Positions 33,701 through 45,761 are shown, counted from the first letter of the stretch. The stretch: 64,000 nt of DNA from Calvatia gigantea (GCA_025093985.1 JACAAK010000001.1:3100001-3164000), one strand, 5' to 3'. Translations and numbers: made by a program. Notes: generated by a model from the letters alone, not told the origin.

Positions 33701-36338
33701 TATCCGCCATCTTTCGATGTCGCAGGATATATTCCATTAAACTCCACGATCACCTCCTGATTCCTTTCCATTTCCATTCGAGAAATCTCTGCCCACCATA
33801 TCCTATGTCTTACGCTGATATATTCGCCAATTTAATGCAAAACATGCGCATTCTTTACAGGATATCTACTGCTTTTGACACACCACACTTCTGTGTCACC
33901 ACTTAGGTGGTACGACCGTTGTGGAGGAGTTATAGAATAAAATGCTGGTTGATACGCATTGCACAATTGAACCTGACTAGGAAAGACCGCACTGTTCATT
34001 ACGCGGGTCACCTACAGGTAGACTATAATGGATTAGGCGTTCAATTTCAAGAAGAACTCGTTTGGACTCACTGACTAGAGTTGGACAAGCATAAGACTTG
34101 CTACGCATTCACGCTAGCGTCTACCAGAAAAGCACAACAGCTCGGACATATCATCCTAAAAATATGTGATGGTTATACCTCTATATGAGCTTCCGCCTCG
34201 CATAGCTTAACAAACTTGCGAGAAAATTCTTTTATTTCTGGAATTGCATCGATAATGATCTGCCATTAACAATGCGCGTTGACATTTAAATTGAAAAACA
34301 CTCGTCGCTGAGGGAGGAGTACAGTAAAACAAGTTCTTAATCGCTGGTGAATAACCGCATACAATTAAAGCTTTCAATGGCTACACTTCGCCGGTCCGTC
34401 TTAATTGATGTGTGCCGCGGTGGTTCATAACATGATAAACACTCTCTAAGCCCTAAAAAGCGATATGATTGAGTAACATGTATTAGGAAACTTAACATGC
34501 TGAAAAGCATGGAGGAGAACAACGAATACAGTATTCTTACTCCAAATCCGATGACCGCCTTATCCTATGCTTCACAGCAAAGGAACTTCATTAAGTTGAA
34601 GGCATCGCTTTTGTGATTTAATTCTCCAGTTATCCGCGCATGTGAGAAATGCTTAGCGTTGATAACAAAACTGCTTTTGCAGACTGGATGAGAAGATACA
34701 CTGGAATAATCTGATGGGCTTCGACTTACCAGATAAGAAGAGAGTTTGAATGACACCAGATGAGCACTATACATGTTACGTGGAAGGAATCTTCAATCCT
34801 TGATTGAGCTGGATTTAATCCGCCTTCATGCGATTACGCTGGATTTTATCCGCATTTTCCAAAACCACTTCGTCGACCTCGCTTTGGCAATAAAGTCTAA
34901 CGGCCTTGCAACTAGCTGGCTCGAGCGATTGCCGCAACATGATACCAATTCCTACGTCATCACGAGCCCTCCTCTTCAGAGTTGATGGGGAAAATACAAA
35001 GGACATGATATTCCTTTCCACCTTCATACGAAGATGCTTGGATAAAAATATTAGGTTTAGAAATATTCCTTTCCACCACAGTCGCTGGAAAAATATATTC
35101 ATAGGACTTTCAATTGTTCCTATCGCCTCTCGCGAGTCGCTGATAAAACAACTGGGGAGTTATCCCCGCCGACATCTCAAGACGAGCACCTTAGGCAAAA
35201 ATAACATTAGGAAATTATTCCTTCCTCCTCTAACGAGTTGTAGGAGAAAATATTATAAGGTTTACACTTTGACCTTTCCACCTCTTACGAGTTGTTGGAT
35301 AAAATAAATCAGGAACATATTCCTTCATACTCGCACCAGAGTCGACTGTAAAAATATGGGAGGAACTTATTCCTTTCATAAGATAAAAATAAGATAGGGT
35401 CTAACGATCCTTTCTCTCTTTTACAAGATTGAGGAAAAACTTCATAGGTTTTGAATGTAACCTTCCGCCTCTTCATGAGCCTACGGTAAAACATCTACAT
35501 GGAATTTATCCATCCGCCTCAAACCGAGAGTCTGGAAAAATATATGGGGTCAATTTCAAGATCCTTCCACCTCTTCAGAGTTGTATGGAAAAACAAATAA
35601 AGGACTTAATTGTTCCTCCCTCCTTTTCGGAGTTGATGGGAAATAACAAAAAGTGTGTATGCATTTCTTGGGACTGAATCCTTAATCCACATTGGCTGAA
35701 ATGCCTTTTGCATGGAGGAAAATTGCATGAGACCACTTCCATTTGCGAATCCATTAATTTGGAATTTGTTTGAGTTATATCAGAACGAGGCTTGTAGCAT
35801 CATTGCTCCGCTGGCTCATAGGACTGCCGCGGCTAATTGGTCTACATAACCGCAAAGTGACGGCCTTGGTTACGCTGGCTTAATACTGCCACTTTCCTGA
35901 TCTCACAATAATCGCACGCTGAACAAGCAAAAATGGTTTTTGTATTTCGCACCTACGCGGAAAAACAGATTTGTTGAACGCTTCGAAAGAATTGCGGTTT
36001 ACAATTTCTGGAGGAGCCATTCTAGGCTTTCCTACTCCTTACTCTTAGACGAAAGTCGCGGGAGTTTAAAAGTTGAGTTAAAGGACATTTGATAGCTCAA
36101 AGCAATTGTCGTTGCGTCCTTTATGGCCATCATAGCAAACGCTAGCATCAATTCCTCTCCGCTACAGGAATGCTTTTCCAACCTTCAAAAGCTGGTTAAT
36201 TCCGCATGATCGTTGATGACTCCGACATTTGATGTTTGGCACTGCCGCTCTTTTGTTGAAGATTCCAATGTCTAAGCTTGGTTTCAATGCCGCTAGATTA
36301 TTGAAGCGTTAATCTTCCCCCCTTCAAGTGAGGAGGAG
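30708..36338 (+). pseudogene. Decayed internal region of element B
   Basis: The first about 200 bp align with the gag leader of element A (same GGTTATGGGCCCCGACC, GGGAGACAGTGGTGCC, CTACATGATGCTGAC). Further on, short blocks align with pol of A: integrase end (ACACGCCAGTCCAAGCG near 33345 against 41556), the Pro-rich linker (GGATAGCAGTAACC near 33629 against 41838), and CGCTGAGGGAGGAGTA near 34304 against 42617. It ends with the polypurine tract TTCAAGTGAGGAGGAG before the 3' LTR at 36339. No long frame survives; AT content is high. It also contains a Cys-rich 106-codon minus-strand frame (31471-31791) that I do not credit, and a repeat array at 34970-35660. Confidence 0.75.
34970..35660. repeat. 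Degenerate minisatellite inside element B
   Basis: About 13 diverged units of roughly 45-57 bp, each with the pattern CCTCTT..GAGTTG..GGAAAAATA....AGGA....ATTCCTTCC. Unit starts recur near 34976, 35025, 35080, 35227, 35282, 35420, 35470, 35520, 35572 and 35620. Nothing comparable is present in the intact copia element A. Confidence 0.6.
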
Positions 36339-36443
36339 TGTTGAATCTCACTCCGTACCACTACATTGGTTCAGTCTATTTATAGCTGAAACGGGGTTCA
36401 AGTATTTCACCTTCAGAGGGTCGATAATAACGGACCATCACGG
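36339..36443 (+). repeat. 3' LTR of element B, first segment
   Basis: Begins TGTTGAATCTCACTCC after the polypurine tract and stops at ATCACGG where insertion C enters. Continues at 37755-37871 (ACTACGTACGCAG to GTTAGACC), is interrupted by element A, and resumes at about 45439 (TATAAGGGTTTAG) to 45756. Confidence 0.85.
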
Positions 36444-37750
36444 TAAAGAGGCAGAAATAGAAATACTAAATGTGATATGGATGTTCGGCTTAGATTAAGC
36501 TGACGGAATAGATTTTTAAAGATTTCTGCACAAGGCAAGTTCGTGGGGAGGCAATCTGACAATATGAGGGACAATTCCACAAAATAACGCGAATCAACGA
36601 CGCGTGGAGAACACTAGAATAGCTAACTACCTTCGCTAAGAAGAGTAAAGCCAAGTTACACTGTAAAAAGTGTGACTCGTGTCCTTTATCCAAGAAGTTA
36701 ACAAGACACAGAACCTCAGGTACTCCCTAAGCTTCACCCTTATCAAGTTAACGACCAGAAGCGCACTGTCCTACACTTGTGATACGCCAAGTACCAGGGT
36801 GTAGCGATGCAATACGCTCTTAATCTAAGCTCACTTCATGAGTAAGCCCGAGGTCTTCTTCTTAGATCAAAAGGTCTCAATCCTAGCTCAAGTCACTTAG
36901 TCTAGTTAATCTCGAAAGAACTTATTACTTTGCTTCGCTCAGGCACAATAGATCGCTTTTCACTGCGCTCTGAAGGCTGGGCAATGGCTAGTAGGTTCCT
37001 TGCCACGTCCGACACCTCAGAGGGGGTTTATATATTATTTGGGTGCTCGTTATGACAAGACAATGATTACACAACTAGGAACATATTATCAAGCAAGGTA
37101 CAAACCGGTAGATTAGATTGCGCACCAAGAGAGCCGCAACCTGTTAGATTAGTGAAACATTGGAAATACAGAAGGATTCTGGGTATCCGTTTGTTCCGGG
37201 CTGTGTTTTAGCCCATTCTCTGGGTCTGCATTCTTCTCTAAATATGTAGAACATCTAAGATTTCGGACGTCGCGTGAACTGTTCTCCTACGTGTCCCCGT
37301 GGATTGTACGCGAACGCGTCCATACGTGTCATTAGTGCTGAGTGATGTTCGTTAATCTAACAACGGTGGCATTTCCTTGTGAACACGCCAATCAGCCTTT
37401 TAGATTAAGCACGTCGGACTTATTTCTCGAGTCTAGACTCATTGGAGGGGTCCCGTAGCTCTGTATAGACGCATTGGAATGGTTTTACCGCCTGGTCCGG
37501 CCGGAATCACGACTGGTCATATGGTACACTGTTAGAATTGCTTTTTGTTAAGCACAGTGGTCATCCCGTAGCCGCCGCTATCCGTCATCAATGGTCATAG
37601 TGTTCTACAGTGATCAAGTACTCTTTTATTATACTGTTGGGCTCTTAGATTAGGTCGTACTACTACAGGAAGGTTCGATGCAATCGTTAGATTAGGCTTG
37701 TATGCCTTAGATTAGCGATTTTCATGCGTGAAAACGGCTTTGCCGTTACA
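36444..37750. mobile_element. Non-autonomous insertion C (1.3 kb)
   Basis: Splits the 3' LTR of element B cleanly. Comparison with the intact 5' LTR (30258) shows ACGG duplicated on both sides (36440-36443 and 37751-37754). It has no coding capacity. Nine or so copies of TTAGATTA in both orientations are spread through it (36490, 36821, 37110, 37144, 37353, 37400, 37645, 37687, 37707). Its right end has a perfect short hairpin, AACGGC-TTT-GCCGTT. Subterminal repeats without long terminal inverted repeats suggest a small DNA transposon derivative; the class is undetermined. Confidence 0.7.
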
Positions 37751-37871
37751 ACGGACTACGTACGCAGTAGTTGTACCGCCCTTCTGGTAGTTGGTTATAC
37801 CCTCCGCATGGAACCTTCTAGTACATGTGTCATACATAGTATGCTCCAATTATGCTACTGGTAGTTAGACC

Positions 37872-38279
37872 TGTTGAATCTCGATCCGTACCAATACGTT
37901 GGTTCAGTCTATTTATAGCTGAAACGGCTTCTTGAGTACTTCACTCTTGAAGAGAGATAACGAACAATGTACTAGACCGCACTCTAGGTTGCTGGTCATG
38001 GTCTATTAAATAGAACAATGTACGCAGTATGCTCTGTATATGCTACTGGCAGATAAGACCTCACCTGTATTAGGTAGAACGGCGCACAGACCAGGGACAT
38101 TAGTTATATAAGACCTATGTAGTATGCGTATATTCTTTAGACAATCCAGTCTACAATCCTTCATCATACCGCTAAGATATCCACTAGCTACGGTCTACAA
38201 CTACCATCTCAACAAACCCAGTGAGTACGACTCCCCTCCGCCACTAGCGTTATGCTATCGTGGTGTACTCGTCTTAACA
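37872..38279 (+). repeat. 5' LTR of element A
   Basis: 408 bp, TGTTGAATC...CTTAACA. Shares about 60 bp at its left end with LTR B (GGTTCAGTCTATTTATAGC), so A and B are related families. Confidence 0.9.
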
Positions 38280-38294
38280 GGTTATGGGCCCCGA
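38280..38294 (+). promoter_or_regulatory. Primer-binding site of element A
   Basis: GGTTATGGGCCCC follows the LTR directly and is repeated after LTR B. The GGTTATGGGCC core is nearly complementary to an initiator tRNA-Met anticodon arm (GGGCTCATAACC), which fits half-tRNA priming as in Drosophila copia. The match is inferred without the host tRNA sequence. Confidence 0.5.
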
Positions 38295-38407
38295 CCGCCG
38301 CTCACTCCGACCGCGTTTAACAACGCTGGTAGAGTGTAGGAGGCTACGGTCGTACGCAACCTGGGAGACGGTGGTCCTTTGGTCCATTTGATCCCTGTGT
38401 CTGCCCC

Positions 38408-39330
38408 ATGTTGCGACGCGTGCATTACGCACTGCAGTCCTACATGATGCTAACGCATGTTTACCCTATCTTAGATATGTCTAAACCGGCCCCTGCTCCG
38501 CAGGGCTTTGTTCAAACCCCTAGCGGGCAGCTTCCCGTCCTTACTGGGACGGGTAACTACACTATCTGGTCGCTTCGCCTTCGGTCTGCACTTATGTGCA
38601 TTTCCTTAAACGATTGCTCCTGGACCGGATGGGACTTCTCTGGAGCCGTGGACGAACCTGTCCAGTATGAGCAGGCCTATGGACCTGAGCACCCCGCTAC
38701 CCCGGCGACTAGCACTTCGCCGGCACGTCCCGCACGACCAGGAACTCCAATTCCTGCGACTGCTGAGGAACGCCGCAGTGTTGGTATGGCCAACAACCTC
38801 CGGATGCGCGCTCTTGGGTTGATTGAGGCAACTCTCCCCAACAGCATGCTCAAGCATTCCGCCCGGGACGCTCGCGCTCTCTGGTCTCAGTTGCAGGGCC
38901 AATACGGTCTTCCTGGACCAGCTCAGGTCTATAACGAGTTCATTCGTGCTATCACGTTTGAGCTCCCTCTCGGTGGCGATCCCTCGCTCAAGATGAGCGA
39001 GCTCCAGCAGATTTTCGGGCAGCTTGACGCCATGGATAGTGGCATCGCCCCGGAGATCGAAACGATGATCCTCCTCCACTCCCTCCACCCGTCTTTGAGC
39101 CACGTAGCTCAGACGCTCCTCACCTCGAACACGTCGCTCCACGAGCTGACGTGGGATAAGGCCCGAAGCGGCATAATTGCCGCTTACGCCTCCAACCAGA
39201 CTGCCCACGCGCAACGAGCGCGCTTCACTCCACGACAGGGAGGTGGGCAGCAGCAGCAGCAGCAGCGCCAGCAGCAAGGAGGACAGCAGCGACCGCAAGG
39301 TCAGCAGCAACCTTCGGGGTCTAAAAAGCC

Positions 39331-39398
<68 letters not shown>

Positions 39399-42300
39399 CA
39401 TCTGGAGGAGAAGGCGACGGCGAAAAGAAACGCCGCTGGCGCCCTCGAGGAAAAGGAAAGGGCAAGGGAAAGGAGGGAGGTGTGCAAGGCAATGCCGCCA
39501 CCTCTTCCGGTTACATTCAGGACGTGGATTTCGTGTCGCAGGCACAAACTGTGCCGCCACCATCCACTCGATCCCTCGTAGAAGCAACGCGTAGAGCCAA
39601 AGTACCTCCAGTTGCATCTAGCTCCGCCGCCACAGGCAGCAATGCCACTCCGCTCGCGTCGCGCATCACTGCGCCCGAGCCCGAAGCTCGTCGCAAACCT
39701 TCGGTGAAAGCCAAGGTTACCGCCTTGAAGAATTGGGACAAACGTCTCGATTCTATTTCATCGTCGGGTGAGAGTTCGGAGGAGATGTGGAAGCGGTTTG
39801 ACGAAATGGATGTCGATAACAATCCATCCACCGTCACAAGGGAGGAAAACGAGATCGCGTGGCCGGCCCCTGTGTATAACAAGCCGGCGATTATCAAGAA
39901 GCCCAAGCCGCTCAAGAAGAAGCAGGCACCGAAGGAAATCGAGTCTGTCCTCGAGTCGGTCTTAGATGACAACGACTCGGACACCGACTACGGATCCGAC
40001 GGAGGGTGTGGGTCAGTACCTTCAACTGACTATTATTCTTGTTCTGATGTAGAAGAGGATGTGCAGCCCCATCAACGGATGGGACGGGACGATACAGACG
40101 CAGGGACTGTCCGCCTCGGAGCGGGACGCCCTGGAGATTCCGAAGTTGAGTTGGGACGACCAGGTGGCCGCCGAAGAGAGCGGGGCACCTATGCAGATGT
40201 AGCACGTCGTCCACCTCCTGTAGGGACTCGTCGTAGACACCGCTGTACAGACTTTTTGAATTGCAATGTATGCTGGAAGCGCGCCCAAGGCGCTTCTCCT
40301 TCTGCTTATTCCGCTAGTGAAACTAAGCTGGAAAGTAAGATGAACGCTACATATACCGTGAACAATCACGAGTATTCAGACAAGTTAAGGTCAGAACTCC
40401 ATGAAGAGCACGAGGATCTTAATCAGATCATCACATATCACATTTGTGATTTGTCTCAGTGCCAGAAATGTCGAGAAGAAGGGAATAAACATTCTGTGAA
40501 TAACGCAGACTGGCTCCTTGATTCTGGAGCATCGTACCATGTCACCGGTTATCTCTCTGATTTTGCAGAGGTTAAGATGGGCCACTTCGGGCTTATACAA
40601 GCCGCTGGCAACCGGATCTATGAAATGACAGGACGAGGGTCTGTGATTTTCCAGCATGATGTGTCAGACAAGGGAAAGTCCAAGAGCGCTACTTCATGTA
40701 TTGCGCCGGTCTTTTACATCAAAGAAATCACAGAACGGTTAATGTCCTCAGGCCAGATTCTTCGGAACGGCTATGTTCTTGAGGCAACCGTAAAAGGAAC
40801 CACCATCCGTGATAAATCAGGAAGTGCTGTATTATCCGCCTGGCCTCATCGTTTGTTTAAAAACAACGTACATACGGTGCACACGTATGTCTTGCACAAC
40901 AGCAAGGAGAACCCAGTAGCGTTGACATTACGCCAACTTGATTATATCGATTGGCATCGTCGAATGGGACACCCTTCGGATCGCGCGCTCTCCGAGCTTC
41001 CAAAGCACGTTGAGGGCATCGCGTCAATTCCCGCACCATCTACTCGGAAAAGCATTTGCGACGGCTGTGCCAAGGGGAAAATGCATAATAACCCCTTTCC
41101 GATTAACTCCAAGCGAGCCACCGCAGTCTTTGAACTATGTCACTCAGACTTGCTGGAACTGCCCGTCATTAGCTACCACAAATATAAATGGGCGATGACG
41201 TTCCTTGACGACTTTTCTTCTCACGCACATGTAGTCCTCCTTCGAAAGAAGTCTGAGGCTTCTGAGAAGCTCATTCAGCTAATCAGTGCATTAGAGAACC
41301 TCTCCGGAATGCGAGTCAAACGACTTCGCACCGATAATGGAGGAGAATATGTCAATGAGAGGTTATTGGCAGGACTCGCGGCGCGTGGAATTACCCACGA
41401 GACCACTGCTCCCTACGCGCATCAGCAAAATGGGAGAGCAGAGAGACTGAACCGCACCCTACATGAGAAAGCCCAAGCTATAAGGCTACAGGCATGTCTA
41501 CCTGACTCGTGGTGGGAATTTGCGTTGAATACAGCTGTGCATTTATATAATCGCACGCCAGTCCAGCGTCTGCAGTGGAAGACACCTTTTGAGTGTTATT
41601 CAAGGAAAAAACCAAATTTGTCCCATATCCGTGTGTTTGGATGCGGCGTGTACGTATATCTACCCGATGAAATCCGCCCAAACAAATTGTCCGCAAAATC
41701 CGAGATTATGATCTTTCTTGGGTACAAAGGCAGTAAAAATTACGTCTTTATGCGGCACACGGCAGGCAATGTGATCTTTATATCACCAAACGCCTTGTTC
41801 GACAAGGGATATTTCCCCAAATGCCCCAATTCAGTGCCGGATAGCAGTAACCGGCCTAATCACGGAGGAGAGAGAAATCTGCCTAGACCAGGATTAGGGA
41901 ATGAACCACCTATTCCGCCATCTTCGGATGACGCAGGAATTGTTCCACCTCCACCTGATCATCCAATACCGTTACCTCCGGTTGCTCCACCATTCAAACC
42001 GAAATATTCTCCGCCTTCACCTCCTTTACCCCGGCGAGATTCTACTCCGCCAGACAGCATTGATTCACGACGGCCATCACCTGGCAACACACCACCTTGG
42101 GTTCCCCCACCTGAGTCGCCACCTTCGCGTGGAACGACCGTTGAGGAGGAGCCTGATGTACGTGATAATTGGCATATGGACAGAGATGTATGGGATACCG
42201 AGAACGAGGAATTCCCAATCCCTGTTCCCAAACGTCGAGCTGTTGGTTCTGATCAGGTAGAGCCGCGTCGTTCTGAACGACAAGGCAGGCCTCCCGTCAG

Positions 42301-44281
42301 ACCAGGTAATACATATGGAGACAACAGGTGTCCAATTTCGATTGAAAGAGAAATAGACCGGACTCACCGACAAGAGCAGCAGAGGCAAAGGCAGCGCGTA
42401 CGCGCCAATGCCCCTCCAGACGAAATTATTCGTGAGCGTAGAGCAAGGACTAACCATCCTGAATATGTGAGGCAAAGAGTTCGTGCTCAGCGGTACCCGC
42501 CACAACCCTTTGACCTGCCTCCATTTCAGCTCCCTCCACGTCCGGAACTGCCGCCTATGCCTGAAAACAATGATCCAACATCTCACGATGTAAACGACAT
42601 GGACATTGAAAGGCTTGTCGCTGAGGGAGGAGTAAAGTTGATCGATTTCTTGATACAGACGGTACATAATACCGCACACGGAGAGCCTGAAACTTTCCGT
42701 GACATGCTTAAGCTTCCTGAGCCTGTCAAGGCAAAATGGATGGCTGCGTGTATCGAGGAACTCGACGCATTGAAAAAACGCGGAGTATATGAATTGGTAG
42801 ATCTTCCGAAAGGAAGGAGGACGGTTAAAAACCGTTGGGTATTTCTCGAAAAGTCTGACGGCCGCCTGCGAGCTCGCTTGGTTGCGAAAGGGTTCTCGCA
42901 GATTGAAGGCATCGACTACAACGAGCTTTTCTCACCAGTTGTCCGCTACGAGTCCGCGCGCGTAAGCTTCGCACTCGCTGCAATCCATGATTGGGATATG
43001 CATAGCGTTGACGTAAAAACTGCCTATTTATATGGCAAACTGGACGAGGAAATATACATGGAACAGCCCGAAGGGTTTCGACTTCCCGGGCAGGAAGGAA
43101 AAGTATGGAGACTCAGACGAGCGATTTACGGCCTCAAACAAGCCGGTCGCCAGTGGTGGAAAGAATTGCATCAATCTATGATTGAGCTGGGATTTACCCG
43201 CTGCAAATCCGACTACGCTGTGTATTTTCACAGACATCCAAAGACGAAAGAGCTTGTAGTAGCCATTGTCTACGTTGATGACGTGAATTTCTTGGGAAAG
43301 AAAGACTCCCCCCTCCTCAAAGAGTTGAAGGGAAAGTTCACCAAAAAGTGGGAATGCAGAGACCATGGTCCCTGTGAAGAATTCCTTGGGATGAAAATCT
43401 CGAGGAATTGCTCCAAGCGTCAAATCTTCATCCAACAGGTGAAATACCTGGATAAGATCTTGCAGCGCTTCCAGGTTCCGCAGTCCGCCGCGGCTAAAAC
43501 GCCATTACCAGCTGGCTTCCAATTCGTAACGAATAAGGAAACTGCATCGCACCCCTTCCGTCAAAAGTACCAACAATTGGTTGGATCTTTAATGTACTTG
43601 ATGATCGGTACTAGGCCCGACATAGCCTTTGCCGTAGTTAAGCTGGCACAGCATGCCGCTAACCCCGCACCCGAGCACTATCGCGCTGGAATTCATGTAC
43701 TAAAGTACTTGTCTATGACAAGGAACTATGCATTGAAATATGAAGGCGATACTGGGAAATCCGCGGTGACGCTGGAATGCCTTAGTGACTCGGACTGGGC
43801 TCAAGATACAGAAACCCGCCGATCTGTTTCGGGAAACGTTTGTATGATCGCGTCCGGTGCTGTCACTTGGACTTCGCGGCGACAAAAGACGGTTTCACTA
43901 TCGTCCACTGAGGCGGAATATAAAGAACTGTCTGACGCTTCACGACAAGTGAAATGGCTGTCACAGCTTCTGGAGGAGCTCAAAATTGAGCACCCAACTC
44001 CTATTCTCTACGGTGACAACGATGGGTCCAAATTCTGGACTGAAAATCCCATTGTTGAAAAACGATCGAAGCACGTGGATATTCATTACCACTATGTGCG
44101 AGAATTAGTCGAGGAGGGTATTATTGTTATTGGTGATGTGTCTTCACAAGACAATCCCGCCGATATCTTTACAAAGAATCTTGGTGTAACCAAAATCAAT
44201 CTCTTCCGCCCTGAACTTGGATTAATATTTGGTTCCGATATCGAAGCATGGGATAAAACCGCTCGATCGATGAAACGTTAA
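38408..44281 (+). CDS. Copia gag-pol polyprotein
   Basis: One uninterrupted frame of 1957 codons; translation may begin at the later ATG near 38478 (MSKPAPAPQGF). The gag part has a long Gln tract of about 22 codons (CAG repeat near 39331-39393) followed by a basic KKRRWRPRGKGKGKGK block where a zinc knuckle would normally sit. Pol order is copia-type: protease WLLDSGASYHVTG (about residue 700), pre-integrase CDGCAKGKMH, integrase D-D-E (HSDLLELP, LRTDNGGEYV, QNGRAERLNRT), reverse transcriptase (NRWVFLEKSDG, VDVKTAYLYGKL, YVDDVNFLG at about residue 1622), RNase H (DSDWAQD, SLSSTEAEYKEL, NPADIFTKNL). All catalytic motifs are intact, so it is potentially autonomous. Confidence 0.95.
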
Positions 44282-44295
44282 TCTCCCTCCTTCAA

Positions 44296-44306
44296 GTGAG
44301 GAGGAG
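44296..44306 (+). promoter_or_regulatory. Polypurine tract of element A
   Basis: GTGAGGAGGAG directly precedes the 3' LTR; the same tract precedes the 3' LTR of element B at 36328-36338. Confidence 0.7.
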
Positions 44307-44624
44307 TGTTGAATCTCGATCCGTACCAATACGTTGGTTCAGTCTATTTATAGCTGAAACGGCTTCTTGAGTACTTCACTCTTGAAGAGAGATAACGAAC
44401 AATGTACTAGACCGCACTCTAGGTTGCTGGTCATGGTCTATTAAATAGAACAATGTACGCAGTATGCTCTGTATATGCTACTGGCAGATAAGACCTCACC
44501 TGTATTAGGTAGAACGGCGCACAGACCAGGGACATTAGTTATATAAGACCTATGTAGTATGCGTATATTCTTTAGACAATCCAGTCTACTATTCTTCATC
44601 ATACCGCTAAGATATCCACTAGCT
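44307..44624 (+). repeat. 3' LTR of element A (first part)
   Basis: Matches positions 1-318 of the 5' LTR. The remaining part resumes at 45316 and repeats the last about 48 bp (CAATCCAGTCTACTATTC to CCACTAGCT) already present before the break. Confidence 0.85.
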
Positions 44625-45315
44625 AGCACAGACCAGGGATATTAGTATATATACCCTATGTAGCATTGTAGTATGTAGACCCCTTCGGGTATGCCTTCTG
44701 GCATAAGACACTATGTCTTCTCTCCTCTACGCTAGCTTCACTAAGCATTGCTTCCCTTCTCCTCAAGACTCTCTGAGTACGCTGGTATAAGCAGGACTAT
44801 GTCTGCTACCAAGAGCTAGTATAAGTAGCTAGTTAGATAATTTTTTGAAAGAAAGCCCCCCCCAAAAAGTTGAAGGGGCTTACCAAAAATAATCAGAGCC
44901 TTACCCAAAAATTTCCCTTGGGTGCCAGGAACTAAGGCCCTTTATCCAACAGGGGAAATACCTTAAGATTTTTGACCAACCATTATCCGAGACAAAACCC
45001 TTCCAGTGGATTCCATTCTAACAAAAAAAGATCCCCCCTTGTCAAAACCCACAATTGGGGATTTAAGTCTTTTATGATGCCCACAGGCCCGACAACCTTT
45101 CCCTAGGTGAGTGGCAGCATGGTAACCCCCCCCCCGGGGCAAAACCCTGCGCTGGAAAGCTAAAGATTATCTTCAAAAATCCATTAAAAATGAAGGGTTG
45201 GGAAATGGGGGGCTGGAATGAGGGACACGGGGGGTTCAAAAACCCCCCCAGCTGTTTGGGAAAAGGGACCGCCCTATCACCTTCCCCCAAAAGACCGGAT
45301 TTCTAGTACTTGCCA
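44625..45315. other. Probable misassembled low-quality segment
   Basis: 44625-44811 is identical, as far as I can see, to 45457-45643 (element B LTR). 44816 to about 45302 follows 29024-29405 base for base in outline but with bases miscalled into runs (stretches of C, G and A replacing mixed sequence, e.g. GTAACCCCCCCCCC where the other locus has GTAACAGCCCCTGG). It even contains the junction of the solo LTR at 29262. The flanking LTR A sequence is duplicated across the block. This pattern points to assembly error rather than biology. Confidence 0.7.
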
Positions 45316-45761
45316 ATCCAGTCTACTATTCTTCATCATACGCTAAGATATCCACTAGCTACGGTCTACAAACTACCATCTCAACAAACCCAGTGAGTAC
45401 GACTCCCCTCCGCCACTAGTGTTATGCTATCGTGGTGTTGTATAAGGGTTTAGAGTGCACAGACCAGGGATATTAGTATATATACCCTATGTAGCATTGT
45501 AGTATGTAGACCCCTTCGGGTATGCCTTCTGGCATAAGACACTATGTCTTCTCTCCTCTACGCTAGCTTCACTAAGCATTGCTTCCCTTCTCCTCAAGAC
45601 TCTCTGAGTACGCTGGTATAAGCAGGACTATGTCTGCTACCACGCGCCTCTCCTACTGGACCGTCTCCCGGATGAATACGACTACCCTCCACCGCTGACG
45701 CCTACACGCTTAGGTAGTGTGAACTTATATTGGGATGTCTACTCATTCTCTCAACAATCTC

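Larger units (their letters stand above)
37872..45438 (+). mobile_element. Ty1/copia element A, coding-competent
   Basis: Inserted into the 3' LTR of element B between GTTAGACC and the ATATAAGGG part. LTRs: 37872-38279 (408 bp) and 44307-44624 plus 45316-45438. The first 318 bp of the two LTRs differ at only two positions as far as I can compare by eye, implying a recent insertion. The last about 13 bp of the 3' LTR and the right-hand target copy are missing. 44625-45315 does not belong to it. Confidence 0.9.
30163..45756 (+). mobile_element. Ty1/copia element B with nested insertions
   Basis: The 5' LTR (30163-30707) and 3' LTR pieces (36339-36443, 37755-37871, about 45439-45756) share TGTTGAATCTC...CTCTCAACA ends. 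The whole is flanked by the perfect target duplication ATCTC at 30158-30162 and 45757-45761, so everything between entered after or with B. The internal region is decayed. The 3' LTR was hit by insertion C (36444-37750) and then by element A (37872-about 45438). The 5' and 3' LTR copies differ at several positions in the first 100 bp, so B is older than A. Confidence 0.9.

Noticed and set aside
38606..39547. 313-codon minus-strand frame inside gag with a poly-Leu run
   Set aside because: It is the antisense of the CAG repeat and conserved gag sequence; no motif of its own.
39177..39581. 134-codon poly-Ser plus-strand frame
   Set aside because: Frame shadow of the CAG repeat in gag.
45072..45290. 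72-codon Pro/Phe-rich frame
   Set aside because: Created by miscalled homopolymers in the suspected misassembled segment.
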